Notes: generated from the sequence alone by a model not told the origin. Positions 1-12,047 are shown, counted from the stretch's first letter. The stretch: DNA of 55,315 bases from Chromatium okenii (GCF_016583745.1 NZ_NRRQ01000021.1:1-55315); one strand, 5' to 3'. Numbers and translations: made by a program.

Positions 1-323
1 TTTAGGATAGGCATATGTGTTTTAACAGCATCGTGAGCGTGCCCCGCACTGAGATCAAAAAGGAATCCAATAACATCAAATGTAGGGTATGTTTTCAAAT
101 AAAAAAGAAGAAAAAATAACTGTTTTTTATGGGTATCAAGCGCACCACGAAAACCACCTTTTGGCAAACATTTAATTTCTTTATTTTTCAAGCGTTCTTC
201 TTGTATAGCATGATAAGAAGCAATAAAAACTGGCACAAGCTCGTCGAACTTTTTTCGACTCATTCCAATCATCGCTTTTGTTGTACGATCGATGTTTAGG
301 TTCTTGAATTTTTCAAAAATCAT
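1..323 (-). CDS. IS5-like transposase, 5' part only (runs off window)
   Basis: An open frame starts with ATG at 323 on the minus strand, preceded by a GGTGAG ribosome-binding site, and stays open to base 1, so only the first 107 codons are visible. It reads MIFEKFKNLNIDRTTKAMIG and later has GGFRGALDTHKKQLFFLLF and a segment ending in LSAGHAHDAVKTHMPIL. This is the usual N-terminal helix-turn-helix region (HTH_Tnp_4 type) of IS5-superfamily transposases; the DDE catalytic part would lie outside the window. The protein would act on the ends of its own element. About 130 bases of non-coding sequence (324-455) separate it from a second transposase fragment, suggesting one element landed in another. 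Whether the gene is intact cannot be judged. Confidence 0.75.
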   Translation of the reverse strand, partial: MIFEKFKNLNIDRTTKAMIGMSRKKFDELVPVFIASYHAIQEERLKNKEIKCLPKGGFRGALDTHKKQLFFLLFYLKTYPTFDVIGFLFDLSAGHAHDAVKTHMPIL

Positions 324-455
324 AGCTCACCTCAAAATAGCTTATGTAATTTATCGAGTGTAATACTACCTATAAAGCAAGGCTTTGCAATACTCGTTGG
401 TGATGGCACTGTAAGTAGGAGGCGTTATCGACAATAATGCTTATAAAACAATCTG

Positions 456-710
456 TTACAACGATGGGTACAAATCTAACGTTGTGCGCAACTCCACTGC
501 AATCAATTCTTCCAATGGTTTCAAAGTGGTATGCAGATGATGTGGACAATGAGACGCATCGTCAGTGGTCTGGCGGTGACGCCATTTGCGCACAGTGGCT
601 CGATTCAGATGATATTCCCGTGCGAGTTCACGCTCAGATTTGGTGGAGTGTTGCAATTCACGCCGGATCGCGGGAGTAGTGCGTGCATTTTTGTGTAAAT
701 TCAAGTTCAT
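456..710 (-). pseudogene. IS481-family transposase remnant (N-terminal ~75 aa)
   Basis: The frame begins MNLNLHKNARTTPAIRRELQ and continues with SERELAREYHLNRATVRKWR, the conserved N-terminal helix-turn-helix of IS481-family transposases, which are normally over 300 residues long. Similarity stops after the ELRTTL stretch near base 478, and the frame then ends in unrelated sequence belonging to the leader of the IS5-like element at 1-323. A good Shine-Dalgarno (GGAGG) lies a dozen bases before the start. What remains is a DNA-binding domain with no DDE nuclease, so the copy is dead. It appears interrupted by the neighbouring element; alternatively both were cut by a deletion. Confidence 0.8.
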
Positions 711-852
711 AGCATCAGTCCTCCTCTGTGTGCCTAGCTATGTGTGGATGTAGAGCGCGTTGGTGAATGTCCGTGATGACGACCTGCAAAGCCTCTCGTG
801 CTAAAAACAGCGGGTAGCTGCGTCGCGGAATATAATCATACGGTTTCTGACA

Positions 853-1164
853 TTACAGTAAATCATTGGGTAAACTGATATTGATTTCTTCCTGCTTTTC
901 AAACCGCGAAACATCCACTGTTACTATTGCCCAAATCCATCCTGCAAAATCAGGATTTGCGAGATGTTCGGCAATTGGTTTCGACAATGGAATCTCGCCG
1001 CCGTCTTCAATAATACCTTCCAGATGTAAATCTATTGCTTCTAATACAAAATCCAATGCTTCATCAATCGTATCACCTGCCGAAAAGCAACCGGGCAAAT
1101 CTGGCACAACGACTCCGAAAGCAGTTGTTGTCGTACTCGGTTCAATTGCAATCACGAATCTCAT
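853..1164 (-). CDS. HicB-like antitoxin, C-terminally shortened
   Basis: The 103-residue product opens MRFVIAIEPSTTTTAFGVVV and has the PDLPGCFSAGDTIDEAL motif characteristic of the partially degraded RNase-H fold of HicB/UPF0150 antitoxins. It ends INISLPNDLL and then stops, exactly where a full HicB would begin its ribbon-helix-helix DNA-binding domain. The stop lies close to the insertion-sequence debris at 456-850, so truncation by the mobile element is likely. No hicA toxin frame is present on either side: only 62 bases separate its start from the next gene. HicB proteins normally bind and neutralise the HicA mRNA interferase; a stand-alone copy may be a relic or may pair with an unlinked toxin. 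Confidence 0.7.
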   Translation of the reverse strand: MRFVIAIEPSTTTTAFGVVVPDLPGCFSAGDTIDEALDFVLEAIDLHLEGIIEDGGEIPLSKPIAEHLANPDFAGWIWAIVTVDVSRFEKQEEINISLPNDLL

Positions 1165-1226
1165 CGCTTTTTCCTCTGACTTATTCGGGCATGTTGTGAT
1201 GATTGCTTTTTATAGTGTTCGACTAT

Positions 1227-4200
1227 TTATTTCTCGCCTTCAATCAATTGTACCACCGGTAAATTCTGCACTGCAACCAACAGCTTGGCAATGGCACGAT
1301 CGGCAGCAAAGATGCGTTCTGCATATTTAAGAATAGCGGCATTATCCATTGCCGCAAGTTGCGTGATCTGCGCCTTTTCACAGGCAGCAAAGATATGAAT
1401 GTTGGCGTTATGCAAATCAGCAGCAAAATAGAGTTCATAAACGAGCGCGTTAATCAGTTGCTCAAAGCGTAACTCACCAGCATTCAAAATTGCAGTGACA
1501 AGTATTTCTAAAACTAACTTTTGCTGATCTAGCGCCGCCGGAATAGGAAACTGGCTGATATACATTGGTTTGAATTCAAAAAATCCGTTCGCTTTACTCG
1601 CACATCGTCGCTGACTCCACCACCATGACAGCCGAGAATTTAACACCGCCAGTAAATAACGCCAATCGCTTGCAACAATAATGCTGGTTTTATCATTGCT
1701 GTAAAAACCATTAAGATCGGCTGCATAATTCACGGTATTTGTAATTGCAGGCACGATGATTTTTGGTTGCGCAAATTCTTCCCAATATGCAGTACTGGTT
1801 TGCAGTTCAAACCATTCATAACGACCAGCCGCCCGGCCCGCCCAATCACCTTGCCAATTATCTGGTTTTGGCATTAACTGCGTCTTAAATTGTTCCAGAT
1901 GTGCGGCAATTGCTGGATAGTGTTCTATTGGAAACGGTCGCCGCGTAAAAATCAGCCATAAATCCTGCGGCATCACTTGCCAGCGTTTTACATCGCGCCC
2001 GCGCAAAAACGGTTTAATCACTTCTGCCGAATTGGGATCAGCCGCAATCAAACGCACCCGCGTTGCGCCATCAATCACAAATGCCGCATTCAATCCGGTT
2101 TTAATACCATAATAAAAACGCCCGCGCACAGATTGACCGAGCGGCATTCCGGCTTGCTGGATTCGCGCCAATAATTGTCGTTGCAACGGCGGTTCTAATT
2201 GCCAGCCTTCCTCTTTCAATTCAGCTTGCGCGACCTCAAAACTCTCAGCCGCAAACACTGCCGGGAATGTTTCAATTGGCGCTTGCTGCGCCCAATTCAA
2301 CACCCGTATTTGTTCATCGGCAGCGGGTTTTATCACTTCTGCCGGACGGCGCGTTGCAATCACGATGGTTGGATACGCGATGGCGGTAAACACCGCTTCA
2401 TCACCAAAATCAAGCACTTGTTGCAAGCGCGTGTGTTGATTGAGCCACCGGCGCAATTTTGTTCCATATTTGGCGCGATACCATTTATTGGAAGTGATAA
2501 ACGACAACACGCCATCTGGTTTTAATAACTTCACTGCGCGTTCAAAGAAATAAACATATAAATCCGCCGTGCCGGTAAAACAATCATAATTTTTCTGAAA
2601 TGATTCTTTCAGATGTTTAATGGCTTCTTGGCGCACATACGGCGGATTGCCAATCACAATATCAAAGCCGCCGTTCATCTGGCGCAGCCATTGCGTGGCC
2701 GTTGCCAGCGGTATTAAACTATCGGCGGCGATCAGTTTCGTTTCTAAATTTGGCAGCGCAGTGATGCCAAAATTATCGGCTGTCAAATCAACCTGCTGGC
2801 TCACAAGCAACGCCATAAAAAAGCGCAGTTTGGTGATTTGCACTGCAATTGGTTGTAAATCAATCCCGTGAATGCAATGATTGATAAGATAGAGTTTACG
2901 GGTGTAATCCGTCCGCCACTGCGCGTTATTCGGATCAAGTTTGCGCAACACCTGCACCAATTTATTTAAGACACCCATTGGAAATGCGCCCGCACCGCAA
3001 GCGGGATCAAGAATCCGCAGCGCCGTAATTGCCGCAATGAGCGCCGCTGTGGTTTCCGCTGTAAAAGGATTGCGATCACTGCTATAAGCCAACAGCTCGC
3101 GCAATTGCTGTTTGAATGCAGTTTGATCATCAACTGCGACCGCTTGCGCAAAATAAAGCAGCAACGCTTCATCCACCATATAATCAACCACCTCACGCGG
3201 CGTATAAAAAGAACCGGATTGTTTCCGCGCTGTGGTTTGGGTTTCCGCATTATAACTGGCTAATAAGTTTTCAAACACCTTGCCGAGCATTTCTGGATCA
3301 AGCGCAACTTCTTCCTCCAGCGGCATATTTTCTTCCACCGTGAAGTGATAACGCGCAAAGATGTCAAATAAACCGTTCACGTTATAGCGTTTATTTTTAG
3401 TGCCGAGATCGGCATTCAAATCGACATCTGCCGCGCCGTTAAAAAATACGCGATTCGGAAAAATTGCTTGCAACGCAAAACCATTTTCTAAATCTGGTGT
3501 CGTCAATTCTGTATCCAAACACTCAAATAAATCGCCATTCAAATAAGGAATACGCGCAAATAAATCTAACGCCGCTGGTGCGTCGCAAAATAAGTGTTTA
3601 TAACGATAACCGTTCATGCCGCTGCCGGTTGTCGCCCATTTGCGCAATGCGCCGCGCTCAATAGTTAAAGTCGCAAAAAAGAGATTTTGTAGAATTGCAC
3701 AATAATAATTGCCAGCATCACCAGCAGCGGCGGGATCAGTTTTTAAGCGCGTTTTTAGCGCCGCCGGATCAAATAACTCCGCTGGAATTAACTTCTTTTC
3801 TTTAATAAACCACACAAAAATCAGGCGCGTTAATAACTGAATCACCGCAATTGCGTTGCGTTGCGCAACTTCGGCACCGCCGCCGCGTGGAAATCGCACT
3901 TGCTTGATTGTCCAAAAATACCACCACGATAATTCCGTATAAAAGCGTTGATTGAACTTTTGCAGTGATAGTGCGGCAATCCATGCCTCATAAAGAGCGC
4001 GGAAATGTGCCGGACGCTGTTTGCGTTCACCAATTAAGGCGCTAAACCTTAATGCTGATAAACTATCCAGATGAGCGCGATGTGGTGTTAGGCAGCAAAT
4101 ATCTTTAATTAAAGTGATGCGGCCATGAATCACATCACGCTTGGAATCGCGCCGATCAATCACCGCCAAAGATAGCAATTGACCATGACGAAAAAGGACA

Positions 4201-4640
4201 ATTGCGGGCATCGGAAAGCGGCGATTGAGTTCCCGCGTGATAAATGCAAATTGCGTCCGCGACCACGTTTCCCCGCTTAAATCAACTGCTAAAAAAACAA
4301 AGGATTCACTTTCATTGGGCAAAAGCTGCTGCGCGTTATTAAACACGTTTGCTGATGTAGCCAACAGCGGAATCTCATCATCGGTTAATTGAAATAAAAA
4401 CGCGCAGGATAACCACTGCGCGGCAGCCAGTTGCGCACGATTCAATGGCGGATACTCTGGACGCTGCCGTTCGATATGATTGAGAAATTCTTCGGCGCTA
4501 TTGCCAAACTCAGCAGTTTTATTGCTAAAATAACCCAAGGTGTTGAATAATGCAGTTGCTGCGGTTTGCAGCGGTTGTTGCGTAAATGCCAATAGCGCAC
4601 CATGAAGTGCTTGGCGATATTTAGGATGCGGTGTTGACAT
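1227..4640 (-). CDS. Eco57I-type (type IIG-like) restriction-modification methylase
   Basis: A 1137-residue protein with the signature of N6-adenine DNA methyltransferases: the SAM-binding motif DPACGAGAFPMG near residue 545 and the catalytic NPPY near residue 663 followed by VRQEAIK. The C-terminal third has features of TaqI-like target-recognition domains (FYYGIKTGLNAAFVI, NDKTSIIVAS). The N-terminal 450 residues match the long N-terminal region seen in many 1,100-1,250-residue Eco57I-type enzymes, but I do not see a convincing PD-(D/E)XK nuclease triad, so cleavage activity is uncertain. It would methylate adenine in host DNA and possibly restrict foreign DNA. It stands alone; no BREX or DISARM partners surround it. 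The start at MSTPHPKY is the only good one at this end. Confidence 0.8.
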   Translation of the reverse strand: MSTPHPKYRQALHGALLAFTQQPLQTAATALFNTLGYFSNKTAEFGNSAEEFLNHIERQRPEYPPLNRAQLAAAQWLSCAFLFQLTDDEIPLLATSANVFNNAQQLLPNESESFVFLAVDLSGETWSRTQFAFITRELNRRFPMPAIVLFRHGQLLSLAVIDRRDSKRDVIHGRITLIKDICCLTPHRAHLDSLSALRFSALIGERKQRPAHFRALYEAWIAALSLQKFNQRFYTELSWWYFWTIKQVRFPRGGGAEVAQRNAIAVIQLLTRLIFVWFIKEKKLIPAELFDPAALKTRLKTDPAAAGDAGNYYCAILQNLFFATLTIERGALRKWATTGSGMNGYRYKHLFCDAPAALDLFARIPYLNGDLFECLDTELTTPDLENGFALQAIFPNRVFFNGAADVDLNADLGTKNKRYNVNGLFDIFARYHFTVEENMPLEEEVALDPEMLGKVFENLLASYNAETQTTARKQSGSFYTPREVVDYMVDEALLLYFAQAVAVDDQTAFKQQLRELLAYSSDRNPFTAETTAALIAAITALRILDPACGAGAFPMGVLNKLVQVLRKLDPNNAQWRTDYTRKLYLINHCIHGIDLQPIAVQITKLRFFMALLVSQQVDLTADNFGITALPNLETKLIAADSLIPLATATQWLRQMNGGFDIVIGNPPYVRQEAIKHLKESFQKNYDCFTGTADLYVYFFERAVKLLKPDGVLSFITSNKWYRAKYGTKLRRWLNQHTRLQQVLDFGDEAVFTAIAYPTIVIATRRPAEVIKPAADEQIRVLNWAQQAPIETFPAVFAAESFEVAQAELKEEGWQLEPPLQRQLLARIQQAGMPLGQSVRGRFYYGIKTGLNAAFVIDGATRVRLIAADPNSAEVIKPFLRGRDVKRWQVMPQDLWLIFTRRPFPIEHYPAIAAHLEQFKTQLMPKPDNWQGDWAGRAAGRYEWFELQTSTAYWEEFAQPKIIVPAITNTVNYAADLNGFYSNDKTSIIVASDWRYLLAVLNSRLSWWWSQRRCASKANGFFEFKPMYISQFPIPAALDQQKLVLEILVTAILNAGELRFEQLINALVYELYFAADLHNANIHIFAACEKAQITQLAAMDNAAILKYAERIFAADRAIAKLLVAVQNLPVVQLIEGEK

Positions 4641-4801
4641 AAATACGATTTGATTTGTAGTTGCGTGCGTTTATAGCGAAAGATGTAAAACTCAAGCTGA
4701 GTTTAGATAGCGCGGTTTGCTTTTCAGATGATTAAATTCTGTCAGAAGGAATTGATTTGCGGCACAATAACCCAGCTTTCTTTTCACAACAGGTCGCTCC
4801 A

Positions 4802-5299
4802 ATGACAAAACCAACTTTCCGCTTGAATGTGCTGTTTGTGTGCATGGGCAACATCTGCCGCTCGCCGACCGCTGAGGGCGTGTTTCGTAAATTGCTGGAT
4901 GATGCTGATTTGGCGCACGTCGTCGGCGTCGATTCCGCCGGCACCCACGCTTATCATCTGGGCGAATCGCCGGATCATCGCGCTTGTGAAGCGGCAGCGC
5001 GGCATGGCGTCAATCTCAAGCCGTTGCGAGCGCGGCGGGTGAGCGCCGACGATTTCGCGCAATTCGACTATATTTTGGCGATGGATGAGGACAACTATCA
5101 GGCGCTGCGCGACCTGTGCCCGAGCGGTCACGAGACCAAGCTACAGTTATTCATGGATTTCGCTCCGACCAGCGGGATGCGCGAGGTGCCTGATCCGTAT
5201 TACGGCGGCCCGCGTGGTTTTGAGCGAGTATTGGAATTGATTGAAACTGCCGCGCAGGGCTTGTTGGTTGAAATAACGCGCCAATTGCACCCACGTTGA
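4802..5299 (+). CDS. Low-molecular-weight protein tyrosine phosphatase
   Basis: The product of about 165 residues begins MTKPTFRLNVLFVCMGNICR; CMGNICRS is the CX5R phosphate-binding loop of the LMW-PTP family, and the general-acid aspartate sits in VPDPYYGG near the C-terminus. The fold normally spans about 155 residues, so this is full length. The frame is open 45 bases further upstream to an ATG at 4757, but family alignment favours 4802. It would dephosphorylate tyrosine (or arginine) residues on cytoplasmic proteins. No tyrosine kinase or polysaccharide gene is adjacent; the next gene, 59 bases on, is a response regulator, so co-regulation is possible but unproven. Confidence 0.9.
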   Translation: MTKPTFRLNVLFVCMGNICRSPTAEGVFRKLLDDADLAHVVGVDSAGTHAYHLGESPDHRACEAAARHGVNLKPLRARRVSADDFAQFDYILAMDEDNYQALRDLCPSGHETKLQLFMDFAPTSGMREVPDPYYGGPRGFERVLELIETAAQGLLVEITRQLHPR

Positions 5300-5358
5300 T
5301 TTGTGTTGCGGTTGCCAACCCGCTCGCCGCTATGCCCAACCCGTAAGGAAACCCTGTT

Positions 5359-7985
5359 ATGTCCGCAACGCTGTTAATCGTTGACGATGTCCCTGAAAAT
5401 CTTGCCATTTTAGGCGAACTACTGCGCGGGGTCGGTTACCGGGTGCGGGCAGCAAATTCTGGCGCAGTGGCGCTCAAATACGCTCTGCTGGAACCGCAGC
5501 CTGATTTGATTCTGTTGGATTTGATGATGCCGGAAATGGACGGGCGCGAAGTGCTCACCCGTCTCCGCGCTGATCCGCGCACCGCCGATATTCCCGTCAT
5601 CTTTGTGACTGCGATGGACAGCGCCGAGGCAGAAACGCTGTGTTTGGAGCAGGGCGCGGCGGATTTCATCGCCAAACCGCTGATCGCTTCCATTGTGCTG
5701 GCGCGGGTGCATAACCAATTGGAATTGCAGCGGGTGCGCAATTGGTTGCTTGACCAAAACGCTTTTTTGGAAAGCGAAATCGCGCAGCGCGTCGCCGAGG
5801 TGCAGGAAGTGCAGGATGCCAGCGCCCGGGCGCAAGCCCACCTCACGCACCGCATGGAGATGATTTTGAACTCCACCGGCGAGGGCATTCAGGGCTTAGA
5901 CCTGCATGGTGATATTGATTTTGTGAATCCAGCCGCTGCCGCGATGCTGGGGTATCAGCCCGAAGAGCTGATCGGGCAAAAGTTCCATGAGCGCGTGCAT
6001 CACCCGCAGGATGTCCAGCAGATGTGCAATGGCGATGAGTGTCATCTCGCCGCTGCCGTGCGCACCGGCACCGTGTTGGAAAATTACGCCGATCATTTTT
6101 ATCGCCGCGACGGCATCTGCATTCCGGTTGAATATTCCTGTATGCCGTTGTTTGAAAACGGAGTTTTACAGGGCGCAGTGATCGCGTGGCGCGATATTAG
6201 CGAGCGCAACAGTTATCTGGAGCAGATTGAGCGCCAATCGAATTTTGACGAGCTGACCGGCTTGCCCAATCGCAATCTGCTGTATGACCGGCTCACGCAG
6301 GCTTTGGAACGCAGCCGCGCTGACCACAGCGCCCTGACGGTGTTGACGCTGAGTTTGGATCGTTTCAAAAGCATTAACGCGCATTTGGGACGCGGCGCGG
6401 GCGATCAAGCGTTACGCGCCGTTGCCAATCGGTTAATCAGCTTGTTGGCGGTGACGGACACCTTGGCGCGAGTGGAAGGTGACGAGTTCATCTTGGTTGC
6501 CAAGAGCGATGAACGCGACGTGGTGGGACGTTATGCCCAGCCGATTCTGGAAACAGTACAGGTGCCGCTGTGGATTGATGCCCATGAAATCGTGCTGTCG
6601 GTCAGCATCGGCATCGCCACCTTTCCCCGCGATGGTGACAACCGCGAAACGCTGTTGCGCAACGCCACTGCGGCGATGACCAAAATCAAAGTGAGCGGCG
6701 GGCAAGGGTTCCGCTTTTATGCGCCGGAGATGAATGCGCTGGCGCTGGAACGCTTGGATTTAGAAGCTGAATTGCGCGACGCCATTAAACACAACGGCTT
6801 GGCGCTGCATTACCAGCCGCAAATTGATTTGCGCAACGGACAAATCATCGGCGCAGAAGCGCTGGCGCGGTGGCCGCATCCGCGTCGGGGCTGGATTTCG
6901 CCGGGAGAATTCATCCCGCTGGCGGAAGAATGCGGGCTGATTTGGGCGCTGGGCGAATGGGTGCTGCGTGAGGCGTGTCGGCAAAATCAGGCGTGGCAGG
7001 ACGCCGGTTTGCCGCCAGTAACGGTCGCGGTGAATTTATCGGCGCTGCAATTTGTCGCCGGCGATGTGGTGGAAATGACCGCCATGATATTGCGCGAGAC
7101 GCGGCTGGCACCGGAATACCTTGAGTTGGAACTGACTGAAAGCGCGGCGATGACCGATATGCAGACGTTTATTGAGGCGACCAAACGGCTCAAAGGCTTG
7201 TCGGTGTCGCTGTCAATTGATGATTTTGGCACTGGCTTTTCTTCGCTGAGTTATCTGCGCCAGTTTCAAATTGATCGTTTGAAAATTGACCAATCGTTCG
7301 TCCGCGACATCGTGCAAGACCCCAGCAGCGCCGCGATCATCACCGCGATTATCAATTTGGCGCACGGGCTGAATCTGGCCGCGATTGCGGAAGGCGTGGA
7401 AACCGAGGCGCAGTTGCAGTTTTTACGCGCTCACGATTGCGACGAAATGCAGGGCTATTATTTCAGCCGTCCGTTGGCAGCTTCTGATTTTGAAGTGTTA
7501 TTGCGCAGCGAGCGGCTGCTGGTGTTCCCGAATGAGGCGCTCACGCCGCAGCGCACCTTGTTATTGGTGGACGATGATCCACATATCCGCTTCGTGCTGG
7601 AGCGGTTATTCACACACGAAGGTTATCGGGTGCTGCCGGCCACGAGCGGGGTGGGAGCATTGGAACTGCTGGCGCTGCACGAGGTGGATGTGGTGGTTTC
7701 AGACGGTGACATGCCGGAGATGGATGGCGCGGAATTGTTGCGCCGCATCAGCGCGATGTATCCGCACACGCTGCGGATTTTGCTATCCGGGGCGCTTGAT
7801 CCGCAGTTCATCGCCCGTTCTGTTAATCAGGGTGACATTTTCAAATTTCTGCCCAAACCGTGGAAAACCGCTGAACTGCGGGAAGCGGTGCGGGAGGCAT
7901 TTCGGATCATCGAAGCTCGCGCCGGGCGACCGTTGGCGAGCAGCGGTGGCAAATCAAGTTTCAATCCCGGCTATCAACAAGCGCC

Positions 7986-7989
<4 letters not shown>
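5359..7989 (+). CDS. REC-PAS-GGDEF-EAL-REC cyclic-di-GMP regulator
   Basis: An 876-residue cytoplasmic protein with, in order: a receiver domain (phospho-acceptor D54 in LILLDLMMP), a short helical linker, a PAS domain (about 165-280), a GGDEF domain (about 295-455), an EAL domain (about 465-715) and a second receiver (about 730-850, [13 protein letters not shown]). The cyclase motif reads RVEGDEF, with Glu in place of the first Gly, so cyclase activity may be weak or lost. The EAL domain keeps [21 protein letters not shown] and LKIDQSF, so c-di-GMP hydrolysis is likely. Its stop overlaps the start of the hybrid kinase at 7986 by four bases, so the two are probably one phosphorelay. A ribosome-binding AAGGA sits nine bases before the start. 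Confidence 0.92.
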
Positions 7990-9938
<1,949 letters not shown>

Positions 9939-9956
9939 CCACCACCCGCGCCATTG

Positions 9957-10832
9957 TTACGCTGCCGTGAGTCGCGCCAGCACGTTGTCCCATAACTGCC
10001 GCACGGCGACGGTGACGGCACCGCAATCCACCGCAATGATGCTGCGCCGGGCGACCAATGCTCGCGTGACGGCGGGATCAAAGGGAATTTCTCCAACGAC
10101 TTCAATCTCATGCGCGGCGCACCAAGCGCGTAATTGGGCGCAATTGGCGCGGTTGAGATCGTATTTATTGATGCAGACCATTAACGGAATCCGAAAATGT
10201 GCGCACAGTGCGGCCACGCGCTGCATATCGTGAATGCCAGATAACGTCGGTTCCGTCACCACCAACACTTGATCGACGCCCGTGAGTGCCGCTGTGACCG
10301 GACAGCCGATGCCGGGCGGACCATCATTGATAAGCAAAGTCGCACCGGTTTGTTCTGCTAACCGCCGCGCTTCCCGCCGCACCAAAGTCACTAATTTGCC
10401 GCTGTTGTCTTCGCCAATACCCAGCCGCGCATGGACTAACGGGCCGTGCGGCGTATCAGAAATCAGCCACTCACCGCTGACGGTGTCTTCCATGACGATT
10501 GCTGACGTGGGGCACACCAGCGCACAGAGTCCGCAGTGTTCACACGCCAGTCCGTCCACCACAAAGGTGGTGCCGTGCTGACTGATGGCATCAAAGCGGC
10601 AATAGCTGGCGCAGTCGCCGCAGCCGGTACAGCGTTCTGGATCAATGCGCGGAGTACGCATGGCGCTGAAATCGTGGCGGGAGCGCAACACTGGCTCCAG
10701 CACCAAATGCAGATCGGCGGCATCCACATCGCAATCCGCCAGCACGCGATTGGTGGCGAGGGCAGCAAAGGCGGCGCTGACGGTGGTTTTGCCGGTGCCG
10801 CCTTTACCGCTGATGATGGTTAATTCTTTCAT
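9957..10832 (-). CDS. MinD/Mrp-like ATPase with inserted ferredoxin domain (second copy)
   Basis: The 291-residue product begins MKELTIISGKGGTGKTTVSA, a deviant Walker A of the MinD/ParA/NBP35 class. After the DCDVDAADLHL switch an insertion carries two 4Fe-4S motifs (CTGCGDCASYCRFDAI and CEHCGLCALVCPTSAI). The later part has the LINDGPPGIGCPV switch II. Paired ATPases of this design accompany NifX-like proteins in orange-protein (ORP) loci of sulfate reducers and in many anaerobes, where they are thought to assemble or insert a metal cluster. Its start overlaps the stop of the paralogue upstream by four bases, so they form one operon. The substrate here is unknown. Confidence 0.88.
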   Translation of the reverse strand: MKELTIISGKGGTGKTTVSAAFAALATNRVLADCDVDAADLHLVLEPVLRSRHDFSAMRTPRIDPERCTGCGDCASYCRFDAISQHGTTFVVDGLACEHCGLCALVCPTSAIVMEDTVSGEWLISDTPHGPLVHARLGIGEDNSGKLVTLVRREARRLAEQTGATLLINDGPPGIGCPVTAALTGVDQVLVVTEPTLSGIHDMQRVAALCAHFRIPLMVCINKYDLNRANCAQLRAWCAAHEIEVVGEIPFDPAVTRALVARRSIIAVDCGAVTVAVRQLWDNVLARLTAA

Positions 10833-11731
10833 GGCCTGTTCTCAGCGGCTGCAATCTGCGCGTGAATGGCGTGAAAAAGCGCCTGAAATTGTGCCCGCGC
10901 TGCCGGTTGCGCAACCACCCACGGGATGCCATTGGAATAGGCTTCGGCGAGTTCGCGCTGGAAGGGAATGTCTAACAGGATCGGAATGTCGTGCTCGCGG
11001 CAATAATCCGTCACTCCGGCATCGCCCAGATCGCTGCGATTCAACACCACGCCGCAGGGCACTCCCAGCACTCGCGTCACGCCAACTGCCAGCTCTAAAT
11101 CATTGAGACCAAAGGGCGTCGGCTCAGTGACGAGCAGGCAAAAATCCGCGCCGCGCACCGTTTCCACCATCGGACACGCAGTGCCGGGCGGCGCATCCAA
11201 CAGCACGGTGAACGGCGGTTGCGCCTGTTGGCGCACCATTTTGATGACGGGCACGGCCGTACTTTCGCCGATATTCAGCAGTCCTTGCGCCACCGGTAGC
11301 TGTCCGCCGGTAGTGATAGCGGCAGTGCCGCTGCTGACGGTGCCGATGCTGCGCGTGGTTTCGCTGATAGCACCCGCCACCGGACAGACATAAGTACACA
11401 CGCCGCAGCTATGACATAAATCTGGAAATACCAAGACACGGCGTGGCGTTACGGCTAACGCATTGAATTCACACGCATCAGCGCACAACCCGCAACGGGT
11501 ACACACCGCATCATCAAGCTGCGGCAGCGCGACGCGCACATCGTGGTGGGTGTGAATGGCGGGGTGCAAAAAGAGATGCCCGTTGGGCGCTTCCACATCG
11601 CAATCCAAATACTGCACGTTGGGCACCGACAGCGCCAAATTGATAGCAACGGTGGTTTTGCCGGTACCACCTTTGCCGCTGGCGATAGCGATGGTGCGCG
11701 GTGATAGCGGCGCGGTCATGCGTTTAACCAT
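10829..11731 (-). CDS. MinD/Mrp-like ATPase with inserted ferredoxin domain (first copy)
   Basis: A 300-residue paralogue of the gene at 9957. It has the Walker A IASGKGGTGKTTVAINLAL, the DCDVEAPNGHLFL switch, and two cysteine clusters (CTRCGLCADACEFNAL and CHSCGVCTYVCPVAGA) for two 4Fe-4S centres. LLDAPPGTACPMV is the second switch. I use the ATG at 11731, which overlaps the stop of the NifX-like gene by eight bases; an ATG at 11719 is the alternative, and neither has a strong Shine-Dalgarno. The two ATPases probably work as a heterodimer, as proposed for such pairs, on iron-sulfur or molybdenum-type cluster handling; this role is family knowledge plus context, not shown here. Confidence 0.88.
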   Translation of the reverse strand: MVKRMTAPLSPRTIAIASGKGGTGKTTVAINLALSVPNVQYLDCDVEAPNGHLFLHPAIHTHHDVRVALPQLDDAVCTRCGLCADACEFNALAVTPRRVLVFPDLCHSCGVCTYVCPVAGAISETTRSIGTVSSGTAAITTGGQLPVAQGLLNIGESTAVPVIKMVRQQAQPPFTVLLDAPPGTACPMVETVRGADFCLLVTEPTPFGLNDLELAVGVTRVLGVPCGVVLNRSDLGDAGVTDYCREHDIPILLDIPFQRELAEAYSNGIPWVVAQPAARAQFQALFHAIHAQIAAAENRP

Positions 11732-12047
11732 TGATTTCAGAGATAAATTTTGCCACTGCCTCGCGCACGGTGCCGGTGGTATCGGTGACGATGCACACGT
11801 CGGTCTGCTCCAACACGGCGGCTGCTTTCGGACCGCAATGTCCGGTCAATAACGCGGTGGCACCTTGCGTCAAAACCCACTGCGCGGCTTGGGTACCCGC
11901 GCCGCCGCTGGCATCCTGAAACGGATTCGGAGTAGCGATCAACGTATTGGCGTCGGTATCGACCAGCGCAAAAAAGGCACAGCGCCCGAATTTAGGATCA
12001 ACAGCGGCATCAAAATCAGAACCAGTTGAGGTGACAACGATATTCAT
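11724..12047 (-). CDS. NifX/NifB-C-like dinitrogenase-cofactor family protein
   Basis: The 107-residue product starts MNIVVTSTGSDFDAAVDPKF and has the GRCAFFALVDTD and GPKAAAVLEQ elements of the dinitrogenase iron-molybdenum cofactor (NifX/NafY, MTH1175-like) fold. Members bind metal clusters or their precursors. I place the start at 12047, not at the first ATG of the frame (12116), because the family begins with this MxIxVTS strand. It lies directly upstream of the two MinD-like ATPases and downstream of a second NifX-like gene. Single family members elsewhere are ORP itself or accessory proteins, so this could be the cluster carrier the ATPases serve. Confidence 0.85.
   Translation of the reverse strand: MNIVVTSTGSDFDAAVDPKFGRCAFFALVDTDANTLIATPNPFQDASGGAGTQAAQWVLTQGATALLTGHCGPKAAAVLEQTDVCIVTDTTGTVREAVAKFISEING

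Noticed and set aside
1227-4640. Assigning the Eco57I-type enzyme to BREX (PglX) or DISARM (DrmMI)
   Set aside because: None of the partner genes of those systems lies on either side.
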